A DNA stretch of 64,000 nt. It comes from Antrodiella citrinella. Lineage: Eukaryota; Basidiomycota; Agaricomycetes; Polyporales; Steccherinaceae. The DNA lies in NCBI GenBank assembly GCA_004802725.1, contig SGPM01000064.1, positions 1-64,000 on the forward strand, written 5' to 3'. Every line of letters begins with the position of its first letter. Position 1 is the first letter of the stretch. This document shows positions 46,826 through 58,407 of the stretch, piece by piece. The notes under the pieces were generated by a model. That model did not search any database, was not told the DNA's origin, and worked only from the letters and a program-made list of their open reading frames with translations. Both the position numbers and the translations under genes were made by a program.

Positions 46826-47838
46826 CTACGTCGCTTTCCGATCTGTCAACGGTACATACTGCACACACGCGTCAGTATCGGAGGATACATACAAGTACCA
46901 GGGANCAGGAGTTCTCGTACCATGACACCGAACAGTTCCTTCTGCGTGACATTCCCCTGCTCGTCTTTGTCCACCTGNTAGACCGCCTGGCGGCGGGTGC
47001 CAATGGGGATAAACATGCGTCCGGGACTCGCCAGTTGGTCGACGAGGGCTTGAGGCATATGAGGCGCTGCTGCACCGACATGAATAGCGTCTGGAGGACA
47101 AGGCTTTAGACGTCATTGCACTATGACGGATACNACACGTACCGTAAGGTGCACCCTCCGCATAACCTAGTACCATTANATTACACTGTTGAGGTTTATT
47201 ATCGAACGGCAGGACTCGCCTTTCCGTCCATCTCCAGTGACCATNACTACGCTCCCCGCCTCAAGTTGGCCGCNCATCCCGTCCTTCTTCAAGTTCTCAA
47301 TCGACCAATCGACCAGCGCGGGAATGTGGTCGATTCCAACGACCTTCCCCGTCGGGCCAACAAGGTGGTGTANAACGGCGCAGAGGTATCCTGATCCGGA
47401 ACCGACGTCGAGGACTTTGCTGCCGGGGTTCAGAAAGGGGAGGATGTTCTCCGTAGCATGTGCGTGCTACCATGTAGGGGTTCCGGATCTACAACAGAAA
47501 GAAGAGAAGGGGAAGAGTGACGTACCATATGAGGTGCAGAGATCGTCGCATCGTGGCCGATGGGTCTGCGTCAGAGCAAATCTGGTCAGCTCTCCGGCGG
47601 AACGCAACCGTGTCCTTTGACGTCGACTAACTGCGGTGAGTCTTCGTATGCCCTGGATTTCCGTAGGACGTAGTTCGCTCTGTCGACTTGTTTCATTGCC
47701 TACGATGCATGAGGTAGAGATGTCAGGTTGAGGTAAGTGGACACTGACTGTGGCTACACGAGCCGAGTGGATGAGACCATTATTGACCATGTTGGCGATC
47801 AATTCTGCAGACGTAGATCCTGAACATGTCCAGGCCAT
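46826..47838 (-). CDS. PCMT: Protein-L-isoaspartate O-methyltransferase
   Basis: A cytosolic SAM-dependent enzyme that repairs isoaspartyl damage in proteins. The ATG at 47836-47838 gives [20 protein letters not shown], the family's typical start. Later exons supply [20 protein letters not shown] (SAM site), [35 protein letters not shown] and [10 protein letters not shown]. The ending [10 protein letters not shown] follows the last intron; the stop TAG is at 46826-46828. One intron (47167-47219) has a GC donor (GCGAGT) and joins GDGRK to GYAEGAPY in frame. Several ambiguous bases occur, none breaking the frame. Exon borders between 47.47 and 47.75 kb are approximate. Confidence 0.88.
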
Positions 47839-48110
47839 GTTGCTCGTCGAGTGGTCTGATCAATAGTATTCCTGTATCACAACGAGATCGCAGTGGATGG
47901 TAGCAGAGAGAGATGGCGAGGAAGTAGGCTGCGTTTGCCACTGTGAGGTCCCTGAACATTAATGGGGTTGTCATATTTGCTGACTACCGTGTTTGGGCGT
48001 CAACGCGACGCGAACCAGTCGTACGATATTTTCAGGACTGCCATATAAATTTGTATAATATAAATCCTTGCTATCTCTCCCACACCTCCAGCCTGCTCGT
48101 CACTGCAGAT
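47839..48110. promoter_or_regulatory. Short divergent promoter, PCMT and ERG2
   Basis: 272 bases between diverging starts. An AT-rich stretch with TATAAAT-like elements lies about 45-70 bases before the ERG2 ATG. Confidence 0.5.
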
Positions 48111-48932
48111 ATGGCCGCCACCAAAACAAAACGCGACGCTGACCCAGAGTCAAAGTCGTCGCTGACGACATGGGTAGCTCGTATCTCTGCGCTATTCTTA
48201 TTCTTTTCATTATGCAGTGTACTGGACGGTATCAAGGTGGGCAGTCATTTCACAGGGGATGAAACATTATGAACATTTCCTGTTTTTGTATAGAGTCGGT
48301 GGTACGTCTTCGACCCCACCAGCCTGCACGAGCTCGCGCAAGCTGCCATTGCACACGCACCGGCACCCGACGATACCGCATTCATGGTGGACTACATCAT
48401 CAAGAACCTGACCTCTACATACCCTTCGACCCAAATCGCCCTGAACCACGACACGTCCGAATGGGTGTTCAACAACGCCGGGGGCGCGATGGGTGCCATG
48501 TACATCATCCATGCCAGCATCACCGAGTACCTCATCGTCTTCGGCACACCCATCGGCACGGAGGGCCACTCCGGCATCCATACCGCGGACGACTACTTCA
48601 ACATCCTCGTCGGAGAACAGTGGGCGTTCAGCCCGCCGAATTTGCAGATGGAGAGGTACCCTGCTGGCAGCGTACACCACTTGCCCCGGGGACAGGTGAA
48701 GCAGTACAAGATGCACGAGGGGTGCTTTGCGTTGGAGTATGCCAGAGGTGCGTTTTCGTTGAAATCGTTGGGATGCTAGAGCTCAACGACGTGGTTAGGA
48801 TGGATCCCTCTCATGCTGCCGTTCGGATTCGCGGACTCGCTGAGCTCTACGCTTGATTACAAGACGCTCTACCACACTGTGCGCGTTACGGGACGAGAGA
48901 TTATCAGGAATCTGCTGATATTCAAAATCTAA
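48111..48932 (+). CDS. ERG2: C-8 sterol isomerase
   Basis: Moves the sterol double bond from C8 to C7 in ergosterol synthesis, in the ER membrane. The ATG at 48111 starts MAATKTKRD, then one N-terminal membrane helix ([19 protein letters not shown]). Intron 1 joins GIK to [16 protein letters not shown]. The cupin-like body includes [56 protein letters not shown] and [19 protein letters not shown]. Intron 2 (about 48748-48800) joins ARG to [17 protein letters not shown]. It ends NLLIFKI, TAA at 48930-48932. About 220 residues, the family's normal length. It belongs to the same family as the sigma-1 receptor. Complete. Confidence 0.94.
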
Positions 48933-49240
48933 GCCCGCGTCTTGTCTTGTACTTACCGCCTGGTTTCCGTACGATTGTCGTCTGTCACGATAGATATGAT
49001 AAGTGTCAGTCTGCTCTTCTGGATGCTTATACTGCGTTTGTACACGTTGCTCCGTGGATGCTTAGGCATGCTGACGGAACAATCAAGCTACATATTTGCA
49101 TGATCATCTCTCTGACGTCAGACTCAGAGGGTTAGTATATAAAGCGTCGCGGGCGAGATGAGCGTCGATGCCTCGTCCGTCAGGTTCCTTCCTATCGCGA
49201 CTCCTCCACCGTCCCTTCACAACCACAAAAAGTGAGAAGA
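48933..49240. promoter_or_regulatory. ERG2 3' region and GST promoter with TATA box
   Basis: About 308 bases. A TATATAAA at 49136-49143 lies about 100 bases before the GST start codon. Confidence 0.5.
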
Positions 49241-50174
49241 TGCCGCAAAGCTCCGGCTACGTCCTGTACTACGTACGTTGCCCACCCTCACCAGTATGAT
49301 CCATCTGACGATGTGCAGTGGCGCGGAATCCCCGGCCGTGGCGAGTATGTGCGTCTCGCGTTCGAATACGCCGGCGTGCCGTACACCGAGCACATGAACA
49401 ACGGCACGCTTGTGTCTACGATCACGAACCCCGCCCAATCGTCCCACCCACCCGCGTTCGCCCCGCCCGCCCTCAAGCTCCCCTCCGGCCGCTTTCTCTC
49501 CCAGACACCCGCCATCCTCAACCACATCGCGCCCAAGTTCGGCTTGGCGGGCGATAAGGAGGGTGAGGATGCGGAGGAGCGGAGAAGCTCGGTCAACCAG
49601 CTCGTGTTGACCGCTCTGGATCTGAGCAACGAGGTATGTTGCCTTGAAATCTTGCCATGGCAATCTTGTCTTCACAATCTTGTCTTCACATGAATTGCAT
49701 TACAGTCCCACGACCTCCACCACCCGTTGGCGTCGGACCTCTACTACGAGGATCAGAAGGACGCCTCCATCAAGCGCGCGGTGTCGTACAGGGGATACCG
49801 CATCCCCAAGTTCCTCAAGCACTTCCAGACGGTGCTCGCGACCAACCCCGACACGCCCGCCGACGGCACATACCTCGTCGGAACCAAGACCACCACGGCG
49901 GACTTGGTCCTCTTCCACGTACGTTCCTATCAGCCTCGCATTTCTTCAGCCCACTGATACTAGGTGCGTGTAGGTTCTGTGCGGTGTGTCGTATGTCGTC
50001 CCGAGGAGGATGGCGGTGTTGAAGGCGAGCGGGGAGTACGACAACGTGTTCAAGTTGAAGGAGAGGATCGAAAATGAGAAGGGTATCAAGGAGTACCTTG
50101 CGAGCCCCAGGCGACAGCCCTTCAACGAGCACGGCGTGTACAGGCACTACCCCGAGCTCGACGACGAGGAGTAG
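49241..50174 (+). CDS. Glutathione S-transferase family protein
   Basis: Expected to conjugate glutathione to electrophiles or to act as a peroxidase in the cytosol. The ATG at 49241 gives MPQSSGYVLYY; the first intron joins it to WRGIPGRGEYVRLAFEYAGV, the thioredoxin-fold N-domain with a Tyr near the N-terminus. The cis-Pro region follows, with LSQTPAILNHIAPKFGL. The helical C-domain has NQLVLTALDLSNE, RGYRIPKFLKHFQTVLA and TTTADLVLFHVL. It ends GVYRHYPELDDEE, TAG at 50172-50174. Four exons, about 245 residues. It is nearest to the sigma-like group; substrate unknown. Confidence 0.85.
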
Positions 50175-50413
50175 ACGCGTCGACTCGGACGTCGAGTGGA
50201 TGGTGTGAAGTTAGACATGCAGACAAAGGCAATTGTAAGATGTAGTATGCGCGCTGTTATCCGGAACTTCGAATATCACATTTTTGCTCCCGCACCTCGC
50301 TCCCATTCCGGCTAGGTTCCATCGTGCATAGTGACAATCACCTGGTCCTCCCCTCCTCCTATTTAGTCCCGCTCAAAGCTCAGTCCCACTCTCGTTCTTT
50401 GCCGTTCACCACG

Positions 50414-51477
50414 ATGCCTGGATTCATCATACGCAGGCTAACGACACCCACAGGCGAGTCCGTATCTGACTCAGAGTCCAGTGGTTTCGTTTCATGACCT
50501 CGCGTTCTAGCGTCGGAGCTGGACCTCTTGGGGCGGATCGTTGAGCTCGCAGGTAAGGATGGTGCGTGCGTTCGCTCGTCACCTATCTTCACATACACGT
50601 TGAACGTTGAACGTTTGAACACCGACGTGATGTGGTGCACAGACCCTATCAGCACACGAGCGTGTGGCGACAAACCCGAGCTGATCCCGGAGTACTATCG
50701 CGCGTTGTTGCGGGGAGCCGCGGTGGGCGGCCACCTGCTCGTAGCGTGCCACGACTACCCGCACAACATCGTCGGATGCGTCGCGTGTTTCGGACCAGGG
50801 AAGGACGTATTGGCTGAGTGCGTTGGATTTTCAAAACCTTTTGTCCAGGGAGGGATCTAGAGATGCTGACTTCTAGTTGACGCACCAGCGCAGAACAACG
50901 TGCGCTTGGATTTGACGAGTTCTTAACGAAACTGTCGCCCCAAACTATGCAATGGTGGTCTGAGGTGCGTTCCGTCCCTCTCTCTCTCACCAAAGTAGTA
51001 GTTCTGAGTCGAAACTTGGCTCGACGCGCGCGCAGTTCCTCCCACGATACTCTGCTGTGGCGAACGCGATCACTGGACCAGGCGTGAAGTTGGCTTCCTG
51101 GGTCATCCACTGCTTGGCCGTGGACCCGAACTTCAGGGGAAGAGGTGCCGGGAGGGCGTTAGTGGAATCCGCTGAATGTCTTGTAAGCGTGCTGCTTTTT
51201 TGTGGCCGTCGGTTTGCAGACAACTCACTCACTCACTCACTCACGTTCGTTCGCTGCAGGCTAAGAAGGATCGTCTTCCGGTTATATTCGAGACGGAATC
51301 AGAGCGAAATGTGAGTGGCTCATTCCTTCACCTTGGCGTTGGATTTTGGCTCATGATGTCCTATAGATCCAACTGTACCAGTATTGGGGATACGAAATCC
51401 TAGGTCAACAGGCGCTTGAGATGGGGGAGGACAACTTGGTCTTGACAGTCTTCAAGAAAGATTTTAGCAAGGTATAA
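50414..51477 (+). CDS. GNAT-family N-acetyltransferase
   Basis: An acetyl-CoA-dependent acetyltransferase. The ATG at 50414 gives MPGFIIRRLTTPTGE, followed by short introns. The N-terminal half contains ELIPEYYRALLRGAAVGGHL and NIVGCVACFGPGKD. The GNAT core is clear: SWVIHCLAVDPNFRGRGAGR, with the R-x-x-G-x-G type acetyl-CoA loop (RGRGAG), then ALVESAECLAKKDRLPVIFE. It ends YWGYEILGQQALEMGEDN, VLTVFKKDFSKV, TAA at 51475-51477. About 215 residues. Substrate unknown; fungal members include small-molecule and peptide acetylases. The first two exon borders are approximate. One intron (about 50.57-50.64 kb) holds a tandem GTTGAAC-type repeat. Confidence 0.8.
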
Positions 51478-51711
51478 GATAGGAGAATCAGCGACATACC
51501 TTTAATAATTCATCGTTAGTATTTCACGAACGACAGAGATGTCAGTGTAGCCAGTCAATGGCCAGTCATGGTGGCACTGTGACGGCGAATGCCGAAGTCT
51601 TTGTTGACGCGTTGTTTGCGCCTATAGATATGTTCGAGTTGGCTGAATCCGACCGCCGGTCTGAACTCAACCATCTCGACCATCCTTTCTCTTCCGTCTT
51701 GACGATACATC

Positions 51712-52505
51712 ATGAGGTTCTCTACCATATTCTCATTAATTCTCGTGACGGTGCCGGTCACTGTTTCGGCTTGCGAGGGCGACTGCATCGTTGGAATCAC
51801 GAACACATACCTCGACTACTACGACAAAGGCCCTATTGAGGAAATCTACAAAACCGTGGTATGTCACAACCATTTGAATCACGCTCTACGTACAACTTGA
51901 TATCATTTCTGCCGTTCCAGGCCAGCCAAATCTCGGACATCATGCCCAACCACCCCGGACCCTCCACCGTCATGACCTATCTCCAACCCATCCTCGACGC
52001 CTACAAGCAGCAAGCCTACGACGGGATGGAAACCGCCATCTTCCCAAGCTACTTCCACGGCAAATGCCTCGACGCAAACGGGAACGAGCCCGCGGGGTGC
52101 CCGAACCCCGACTGCCCCATCGTCTGCGGCACGCCCGGCTCCCTCGTCCACTTCTTCCCGCACCTACGCTACATCGCCTTCAACCAGACGCGCCACATCA
52201 TGAACGACCTGACGCGCCCCGGGTCCGACACGTACAAGCAGGTCGAGCAGAACGTCTTGGAAGCCGCGCAGAACGGGCACCAGGCGAGCGCGCGGATGTT
52301 GCGCGTGTATGGACGCTCGATGCCCATCGTCTTGGAGCTGCAGAAACGCGCGAGCAGTATGAAGGACCAGATTAGAGTCGCCATGGACCGGGTGACTCCG
52401 CTTTTGGAGTTGAAGTGTGGCGGGTCGGGGAACGGCGATACGAATGGGCTACCGGACTGCAGCTGGGAGGAAGATTTGAAGAAGTATATTCTGAGTTTCC
52501 CGTGA
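51712..52505 (+). CDS. Secreted protein of unknown function
   Basis: The ATG at 51712 starts a signal peptide (MRFSTIFSLILVTVPVTVSA), followed by CEGDCIVGITNTYLDYYD. One intron (about 51859-51921) joins YKTV to ASQISDIMPNHPGPSTVM. The mature part has several cysteines (GKCLDANGNEPAGCPNPDCP, LELKCGGSG, PDCSW) that probably form disulfides, and helical stretches with HFFPHLRYIAFNQTRHIMND. It ends KKYILSFP, TGA at 52503-52505. About 240 residues with no membrane helix beyond the signal. I do not recognise the family; it looks like a conserved extracellular protein, role unknown. Confidence 0.75.
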
Positions 52506-52648
52506 TTGGACTGGACAACTTGCTATGGCGACAACTTGGATCTCTGCGGATGCCCCCCTGTGCGGACGACTGGCATCGCAACAACCTATATCCACTTGAA
52601 CTCGGTTCAATAATACTCTAATTATTTGCAATGAACACGATTGACCGA

Positions 52649-54077
52649 TCAGCAGACTTCTAGTAAGAGACTCCGTTTTGCGATTGGGATGAAGATGTGC
52701 TCCAAAGGACTCATCCACAAAGGAATCAAGATAGAATGGCTCAGTCCGCGAGACAACCACGCGTCAGCTGGCAGAAACAAGAATTGTGAGTATGGTGTGC
52801 GGCACGTAGGTGTAAGAGTAAACGCACTGCAGATCTGTCCGAACGCCATAATCCATAGATATGTCCAAACACGACCGCTCCACCCACGGACACGCCGACC
52901 AGTATATCTCGCGAACAACTTCTCTATCAATATAGCCACGCCTTGCAATGCGAAGAACAAGGTCACACGATGGTCAACACCACGATTAACCAGGTAGAAC
53001 CCGAACTCGTGAAAGAGCCCCGAGGCGATGAACGCGCCCATGACCGCCCCAACGCGTCCTGCGAGCCACTGTCCAGGGATCCCGCCAAGGACGATGAAAC
53101 TTCGGCGGAGAACCTGATGCCATTGTCTTGCCCAGAAGTCGTGAACGGAGTCAGCCTTGAAGGGGCTCCCGTATATTGGCGGCCACGCTGACGGTAGTTG
53201 ACCGAAGATACCCACGCCAAGCAGTGTAGCTATGGAGTAGAGCGACTCCAGGCCAAGCTGGATGGCGACACCACATATCATGTGGATGAAAGTCGACGTT
53301 GCGTATCGCTGCAGAAAGGGAAGGTTGGGATTCCATATCGACGCGCCATGAGGTGCGCCTAGACCTGGCACATATCTGAAGAATGCTTGGATAGCATCTA
53401 CTGCCAGAAACCCTTTGACGACCATGTAGAGATTGCTCCACAAAAAGGAAGCGCGTCCTTGTCTCCGAGTTTCTGGTGGGATGTACAGACCACGACCATA
53501 GTTCCATCCGATCCCGCGGAATGCGAATTGTACCTCAAACGTATCTGCCAGCCAAGCAGGCAAGGCCCCTTCACGCGTTGGCTGGTCCTGAGACGCGGAG
53601 AATATGTATGGAAGACTGCAAGAGTGTTCACCCACTTTCAGCCTATTGGTGTCGGATAGTGCGCAATCCAGAGTGAGAGCGATCGCAGTGAATCCCGCCA
53701 ACCCTGACAAACCAATCAGCTCGGAGCCAACGACACCTGCCCATCTCTAGAACGCACCTCTCAACCAGTTCAACATCAACGTCTCTGGCCTCGTGACGTT
53801 AGCATAGCGAAACGTACATCTGAGGATCATGGCAAGTATGAATGGCAGCAGAGCTATCCGGATGGCTTTCGTATTCCTTCTCCGAACGAGATACGACATG
53901 ATCCAGACGGGCACAAAATACGCAAACGCGTTTGGGGCATTGTTCCACGTCAGCGGCACCGTATCCTGTGGTATGGGTACCAACTCTCTGAACAAGAGGA
54001 CTGATCTTCGAGTATAACTTGAATGAGCATGCGTGAAAAGCATGGAGCAGTACTCACCTGTCCCATGCCTCGCTCAT
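52649..54077 (-). CDS. Wax-synthase-like membrane acyltransferase (MBOAT-related)
   Basis: A polytopic membrane protein of the fungal wax synthase-like family, which includes acyl/acetyltransferases of lipid and terpenoid pathways. The first coding exon is only 20 nt: ATG at 54075-54077 (MSEAWD) joins across an intron to RELVPIPQDTVPLTW. A second intron joins NWLRG to LAGFTAIALTLD. Helices are frequent (AYFVPVWIMSYLV, FVLGVAIQLGLESLY-like). The active-site region reads DSVHDFWARQWHQVLRR and FIASGLFHEFGFYLV, with the conserved His. It ends IAKRSLLLEVC, TGA at 52649-52651. About 420 residues. No terpene cyclase or PKS lies nearby, so the acceptor cannot be inferred. Confidence 0.82.
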
Positions 54078-54542
54078 GTGCCACACAACTTGTCTTCTGG
54101 CTCTCTGAGCAAATGTGAGGAGCTCAAGGTACTGGTGGAAGATGAAAAAAAAAGGAACCTTCAGGAGGCAATGACGCTAGTCATGGTTGAAGTGGCAAGT
54201 TTCATTCCCTGCTCGGTCCAGGGAATGGTTGACGTCGGACATCGGCTGACTATTTTTACGCGTTTAAATTTTGGAGGGTAGTCTGGCAAGACACCGGCGC
54301 GCCCTACTTCTAAAGCAAGTCGTGCTTTGGTTGAAGGCGAGGTATATGAAAAGAGTGGCCTGAGGTCTGAAAGACGTGGAAGTAGGAGAAGGTATAACCG
54401 AAGCCCCCCGCAAATCTCCGTGCCTATCTAAACACAATCTCAGGCTACAAGTAATGTACAAAACAAATGCGTAAATCATGATAATCCGTGCTCTCTTCAT
54501 ACAACCCTTCCAATATACCAACGAATGCCGTACAGAACCAGG
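54078..54542. other. Intergenic spacer
   Basis: About 465 bases between two minus-strand genes. No supported exon. Confidence 0.5.
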
Positions 54543-56284
54543 TTACTGTAGGACATGAATTGAAGTATCTGTACTACGCTCACTGTGACATGGTTTCTTT
54601 AGTATGTCCGCGAGCGAGAGGAACGTAAGGAACGCAAATGTCGCATACCTGAAGTCCTGAAGCTGTAACGAGGAACCTTGGCCGTCAGGGAAGGATATTC
54701 GCTCCGAAAGGACGTGATTATCAGGTTGATCATGCACAGTATCGTCATCGTCAGCGGTCCACGCCGATGAATCCCCAATATCGTTGCTGCCTAAGAATGG
54801 CTCGGCGATGAAGTGCACTGTCGTTGAACATGTAAGGGTTTGATTGGGAAGGTGAACACTGCGGAGGTCCAGGATGAACCTTGAGATGAGTACAGGGCCG
54901 ATGCTGACATGATGGCGCTCCGTTAGAAGATGTGATCGTTTCATTTCAAAAATAGCACTTACGCTTCTGTGATGAATGTGAACTTTGTCGCACCGCTGAG
55001 GAGAGGATTGAGACGCGAAGCTAAGTCAATCAGTAGGGCCAACAGGTTGAAAATGAAAAGTGTGCTGCATGTGGAATTTTAAGTATACGAAAAGGTCGGA
55101 ACAGGGAGAGAGTTGGCAACTCACGCGAAGTAAAGGGTACCTGCCGAGAAGAGGTACATCAATAATCTGCTGATTTCGGAATGCGCAATTGAACAAGTGC
55201 TTACCGTCGCGAATGATCAGCATAGAAAGCCTTGGCCTGAAATCCTTCATCTTCCGGTTCGCTCTCCATGCATCGGCAGTCTTCGCCCATGTGATAAGCA
55301 GCACTAAGGCATCTCCTGCAATCAGGCAGGTGCGCACGATAATGGGAACTAATCGGTGATAAGTTTTGGTCAAGAGCATTCCGTGAAGGGGATGGCTTAC
55401 AACTACACATCACAATCATATTATCAATATCATGTCAAGAGAGAAGCTATACAAAACGTACTTACATAGCGTCAGCCGGACTAGTTACGGTAACCGCCGC
55501 GACACAACCATCGTCCAGATAAAAAGTCCTATATCGGCTGTAATTGTACTATATAGTTTAAGTTTCTTGAACCGCAACACGCAAAGCTCAGAGGGATGCT
55601 CACGCTATTGGCGGCCGGATCGACCAGAAGGAGCAAGAGCACCGCGAGTACACCTATATTGAAGCGACCGCAAATGGCCCAGGTCCGGAGCGCGGCGAAT
55701 GCTATCATCATAGATCAGCAGCAGCACATTGCGACGTGAAAATGGGACCAACGTACCTGCACTGCCGAGAGAGCAAAGTATAGGCAATATAGAATCTATG
55801 CAGAACCAAACCTTGCAACTGTACATCCGAACGCAGACACCGGCCAGAGTAAGATCAATTGTCCTTGCGAGACCATGCAAAATGCTTCACTCACCCCTGC
55901 CGACCGACAGGGTTTGTATTAGATATGGACCTCTATTTAAGATGACAAAGTCTCGTACCATCAAGTCAGTGGGGTTAAAAAGGCGGCATACGGTAAGAAA
56001 CATCATGCCGTAGCGCTGCGAGACGAAGATTATGGTGACCAAGCCGCGTTTTCGCCTCCAAATGCAGTCGACTTCACGGGAGAACGTGAGGAGGGGATCG
56101 TATACGGTGATAGCTGTATATTTTGCGTCAGCACTGCCTTACGATACTTGCATAGCAATACTAACTAGCTGCTATATTACAGCATGCGTTCTCGAAAAAC
56201 CTGCAATGGATCAGAGTCAACCATCATCGAGTTATTGTGGTTCTATAACGCTACTCACATCGTCGCAAGCCATGTTGAAGCCAT
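54543..56284 (-). CDS. DUF6533-type multi-helix membrane protein
   Basis: A basidiomycete-expanded family of about seven-helix membrane proteins with no proven role, sometimes likened to receptors. The ATG at 56282-56284 gives MASTWLATM; two short introns then lead to ITVYDPLLTFSREVDCIWRR, the DUF6533 signature, followed by VTIIFVSQRYGMMFLTV. Further exons encode CKVWFCIDSILPILCSLGSA, AFAALRTWAICGRFNIGVLA with VLLLLLVDPAANS, LVPIIVRTCLIAGDALVLLI, FRPRLSMLIIRDG and IFNLLALLIDLASRLNPLLS, then ISRFILDLRSVH. The tail is acidic, ends TDTSIHVLQ, and stops at TAA 54543-54545. About nine introns. The order is typical; several borders are approximate. Confidence 0.77.
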
Positions 56285-56978
56285 GCTGGCGGAATACGAG
56301 GTCGCCTGGTTGAGAGGTCACCCTGTTCCTTTGGCCCTTGAGGCCTGAGTAAAGAGAATGCCTTATATCGTCCTCGACACTGCCAGGGCAGACGATTTTC
56401 ACGGAGAGGAGGGGGGGGGGGTGATCAGAAGAATCTGAGACAGAAGGTCGTCGTAAGTTCAATGAAAACAAGAGGTCTAAGGCGATTACCACAGGACTTA
56501 TGTGGGTAGATTTCAGTGATATAGCAACCGTTCGTGTAGATTTATTGTCCGCATCCCTTGATAGCCGGCAGCACCACAGGGCCATGATTTGAGCTGATTT
56601 GCAGTGAGACAGTTTGAGACTCGAGTTGCGTCGCTCCGACTCGTCCGGTCTCGACGTCGACGAGCGCTCATCAACGGCTACTTTGATTTGTTCACCCGCG
56701 CCACCGGCCAGTGCCACCACCCTCTGTCGTCCGCCGACTGGCTGCAGTATTAATATACTAATGCTAATTGGTCATGTCGACACCTGCAGACAACACAGAC
56801 TCCGAGAGCCTTCAGAATCAGACTTTGAGCTAACCATCCAATACAATCTGAAGACCTCGAACGAATTGGCCAAGCGCATCTTACACAGGAAAAAATGTAC
56901 TCACCTATCCAATATAAACGAGTAGAACACAAAAGAAGTTAAAGAAACGCAACAAAGTCACGACAAAAGTGTCAACAG
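56285..56978. other. Intergenic spacer
   Basis: About 690 bases between two minus-strand genes, including a run of about ten G near 56.41 kb. No supported exon. Confidence 0.5.
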
Positions 56979-58407
56979 CTAAGCACCCGACTTCTCGTCA
57001 TCGCCCCATGCATCCGATGAACCCCAGTACGATCTGCAAATAAAGTCATGAAGTGATCGCCAGCGAACGGTGAAAGAAAGAAGCCCACGGTGGGAGGTCA
57101 AGCGTCGGGGGTGGGGGTTCTTCAGATCCCATACCATATGACGGAGGAGCAGCGGAAAGCCCGGACGTAATGTTGATGGGGATCTCATACGCAATGCTGT
57201 TCCCTAGACCGGGGAAGACCACCTTCAGAAACAAGTTATACTGCAAATACTCAGCGTCGTTCGCACAAGAAAATGTACGATATCAAGATCGCTCACCTTG
57301 ATACGCATAGTGGGTGTTTGGAAGGTCGGTGGACACGTGAGGAGATACGCCGAGCGGAACATCGTCTCCTGCATCCACGTCCCCGTACTCTTGTCCCTCT
57401 CCGATGGGATGAAAACTTTCTCTTTCGTCTGGACATCTACGGGGGCACCGCTTGCAGATACACTGGTCGCGGTCTCTAGACCGCCAAGAGATGTCACGTC
57501 TTCTTCGCCATATTCGGCCAAGAAATGGGCTTGAAGCCAGATGAGCCGCCGGACGCGGAATTGTACTTCGGATGGCCGCATGGGCGGAGTGGGAAAGAGA
57601 GGCTTCGTGGGGTTCTTGTCCACCTCGTCTTTCTTCATTGACTTTGTTATAGTTATGACACGGATAGTATATGGTATCGGAGTAAATAGTGGGTATTTGG
57701 GGACGTTTGGGAAGGAGATCTGCAGTCAGTAACCATCAGTCCGCCTTAAAATACATATTAACGAAGTAGCGATACTCCACCTCCAACCTAGCACTGGCAT
57801 AATCACCGAAGAAACCACGTCTCATCTTCTTCTCAATGGAAATTGCGTGCAAAGGGATCTGTAAATTAGGCACTCGCAGACTTGCGGCGGTCTGTTCGCC
57901 CTCCGGGTCCTGGGGAACCACAGGGATCGGAATCCGTATACGCCTGTTTCTCGACAGCAGCCCGGGACGGATGCCAACCAGCTCAACGAAGTACCCAATT
58001 TGACCATGCGTTCCGTAACTGCCGTACTGGCAGGATGGTGGCGCGTCCACGGGTAGAGTAAACTCAAAAGGTATTCGCAGCAGTTGACTGCCTGCCGGTG
58101 GATAGCTCAGCGAGCTCCGAGTCCAGAGCGGAGTGTTCCTTGCAATGACAGTCACGATTTGGTGGCGCACCACTCGCTGGTTGCCAATCTGAGAGCTGAT
58201 CCTCCTGTAAAGCAAGACAAAATATCAGTTAAACCGGGGATCGCACAAATGAAGTGCGACGTACGTAGAGATTGATCCCCTAAACTTCACATGAACCTCT
58301 TCGAGCTGGTCATCCACCACTTGCGGGAAGTGTAGCTCTGCCTCTCCCTTCAGAACTTGACCACCGACACAGATGGAACCGCAGGATAAGTTCAGTTTCA
58401 ACGACAT
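56979..58407 (-). CDS. Arrestin-like protein
   Basis: An arrestin-domain protein; fungal members act as adaptors that bring ubiquitin ligases to membrane transporters. The ATG at 58405-58407 starts MSLKLNLSCGSICVGGQVLK, then GEAELHFPQVVDD and EVHVKFRGSIST, the arrestin N-domain. Next come RNTPLWTRSSLSYPPAGSQL, RIPFEFTLPVDAPPSCQYG and GQIGYFVELVGIRPG. The C-domain includes VPNLQIPLHAISIEKKMRRG, PSEVQFRVRRLIWLQAHF and NLFLKVVFPGLGNSIAYEIP. The end is uncertain: either a TGA at 57046-57048 after HRSLAITS, or a further splice into SYWGSSDAWGDDEKSGA with TAG at 56979-56981. About 400-420 residues. Confidence 0.8.

Noticed and set aside
48269..48856. A 195-codon frame overlapping ERG2
   Set aside because: It is an out-of-frame shadow of the ERG2 main exon, which has full family motifs.
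52649..58407. A secondary-metabolite cluster around the wax-synthase-like and DUF6533 genes
   Set aside because: No terpene cyclase, PKS, NRPS or P450 is nearby; neighbours are a GST, an acetyltransferase, an arrestin and orphans.
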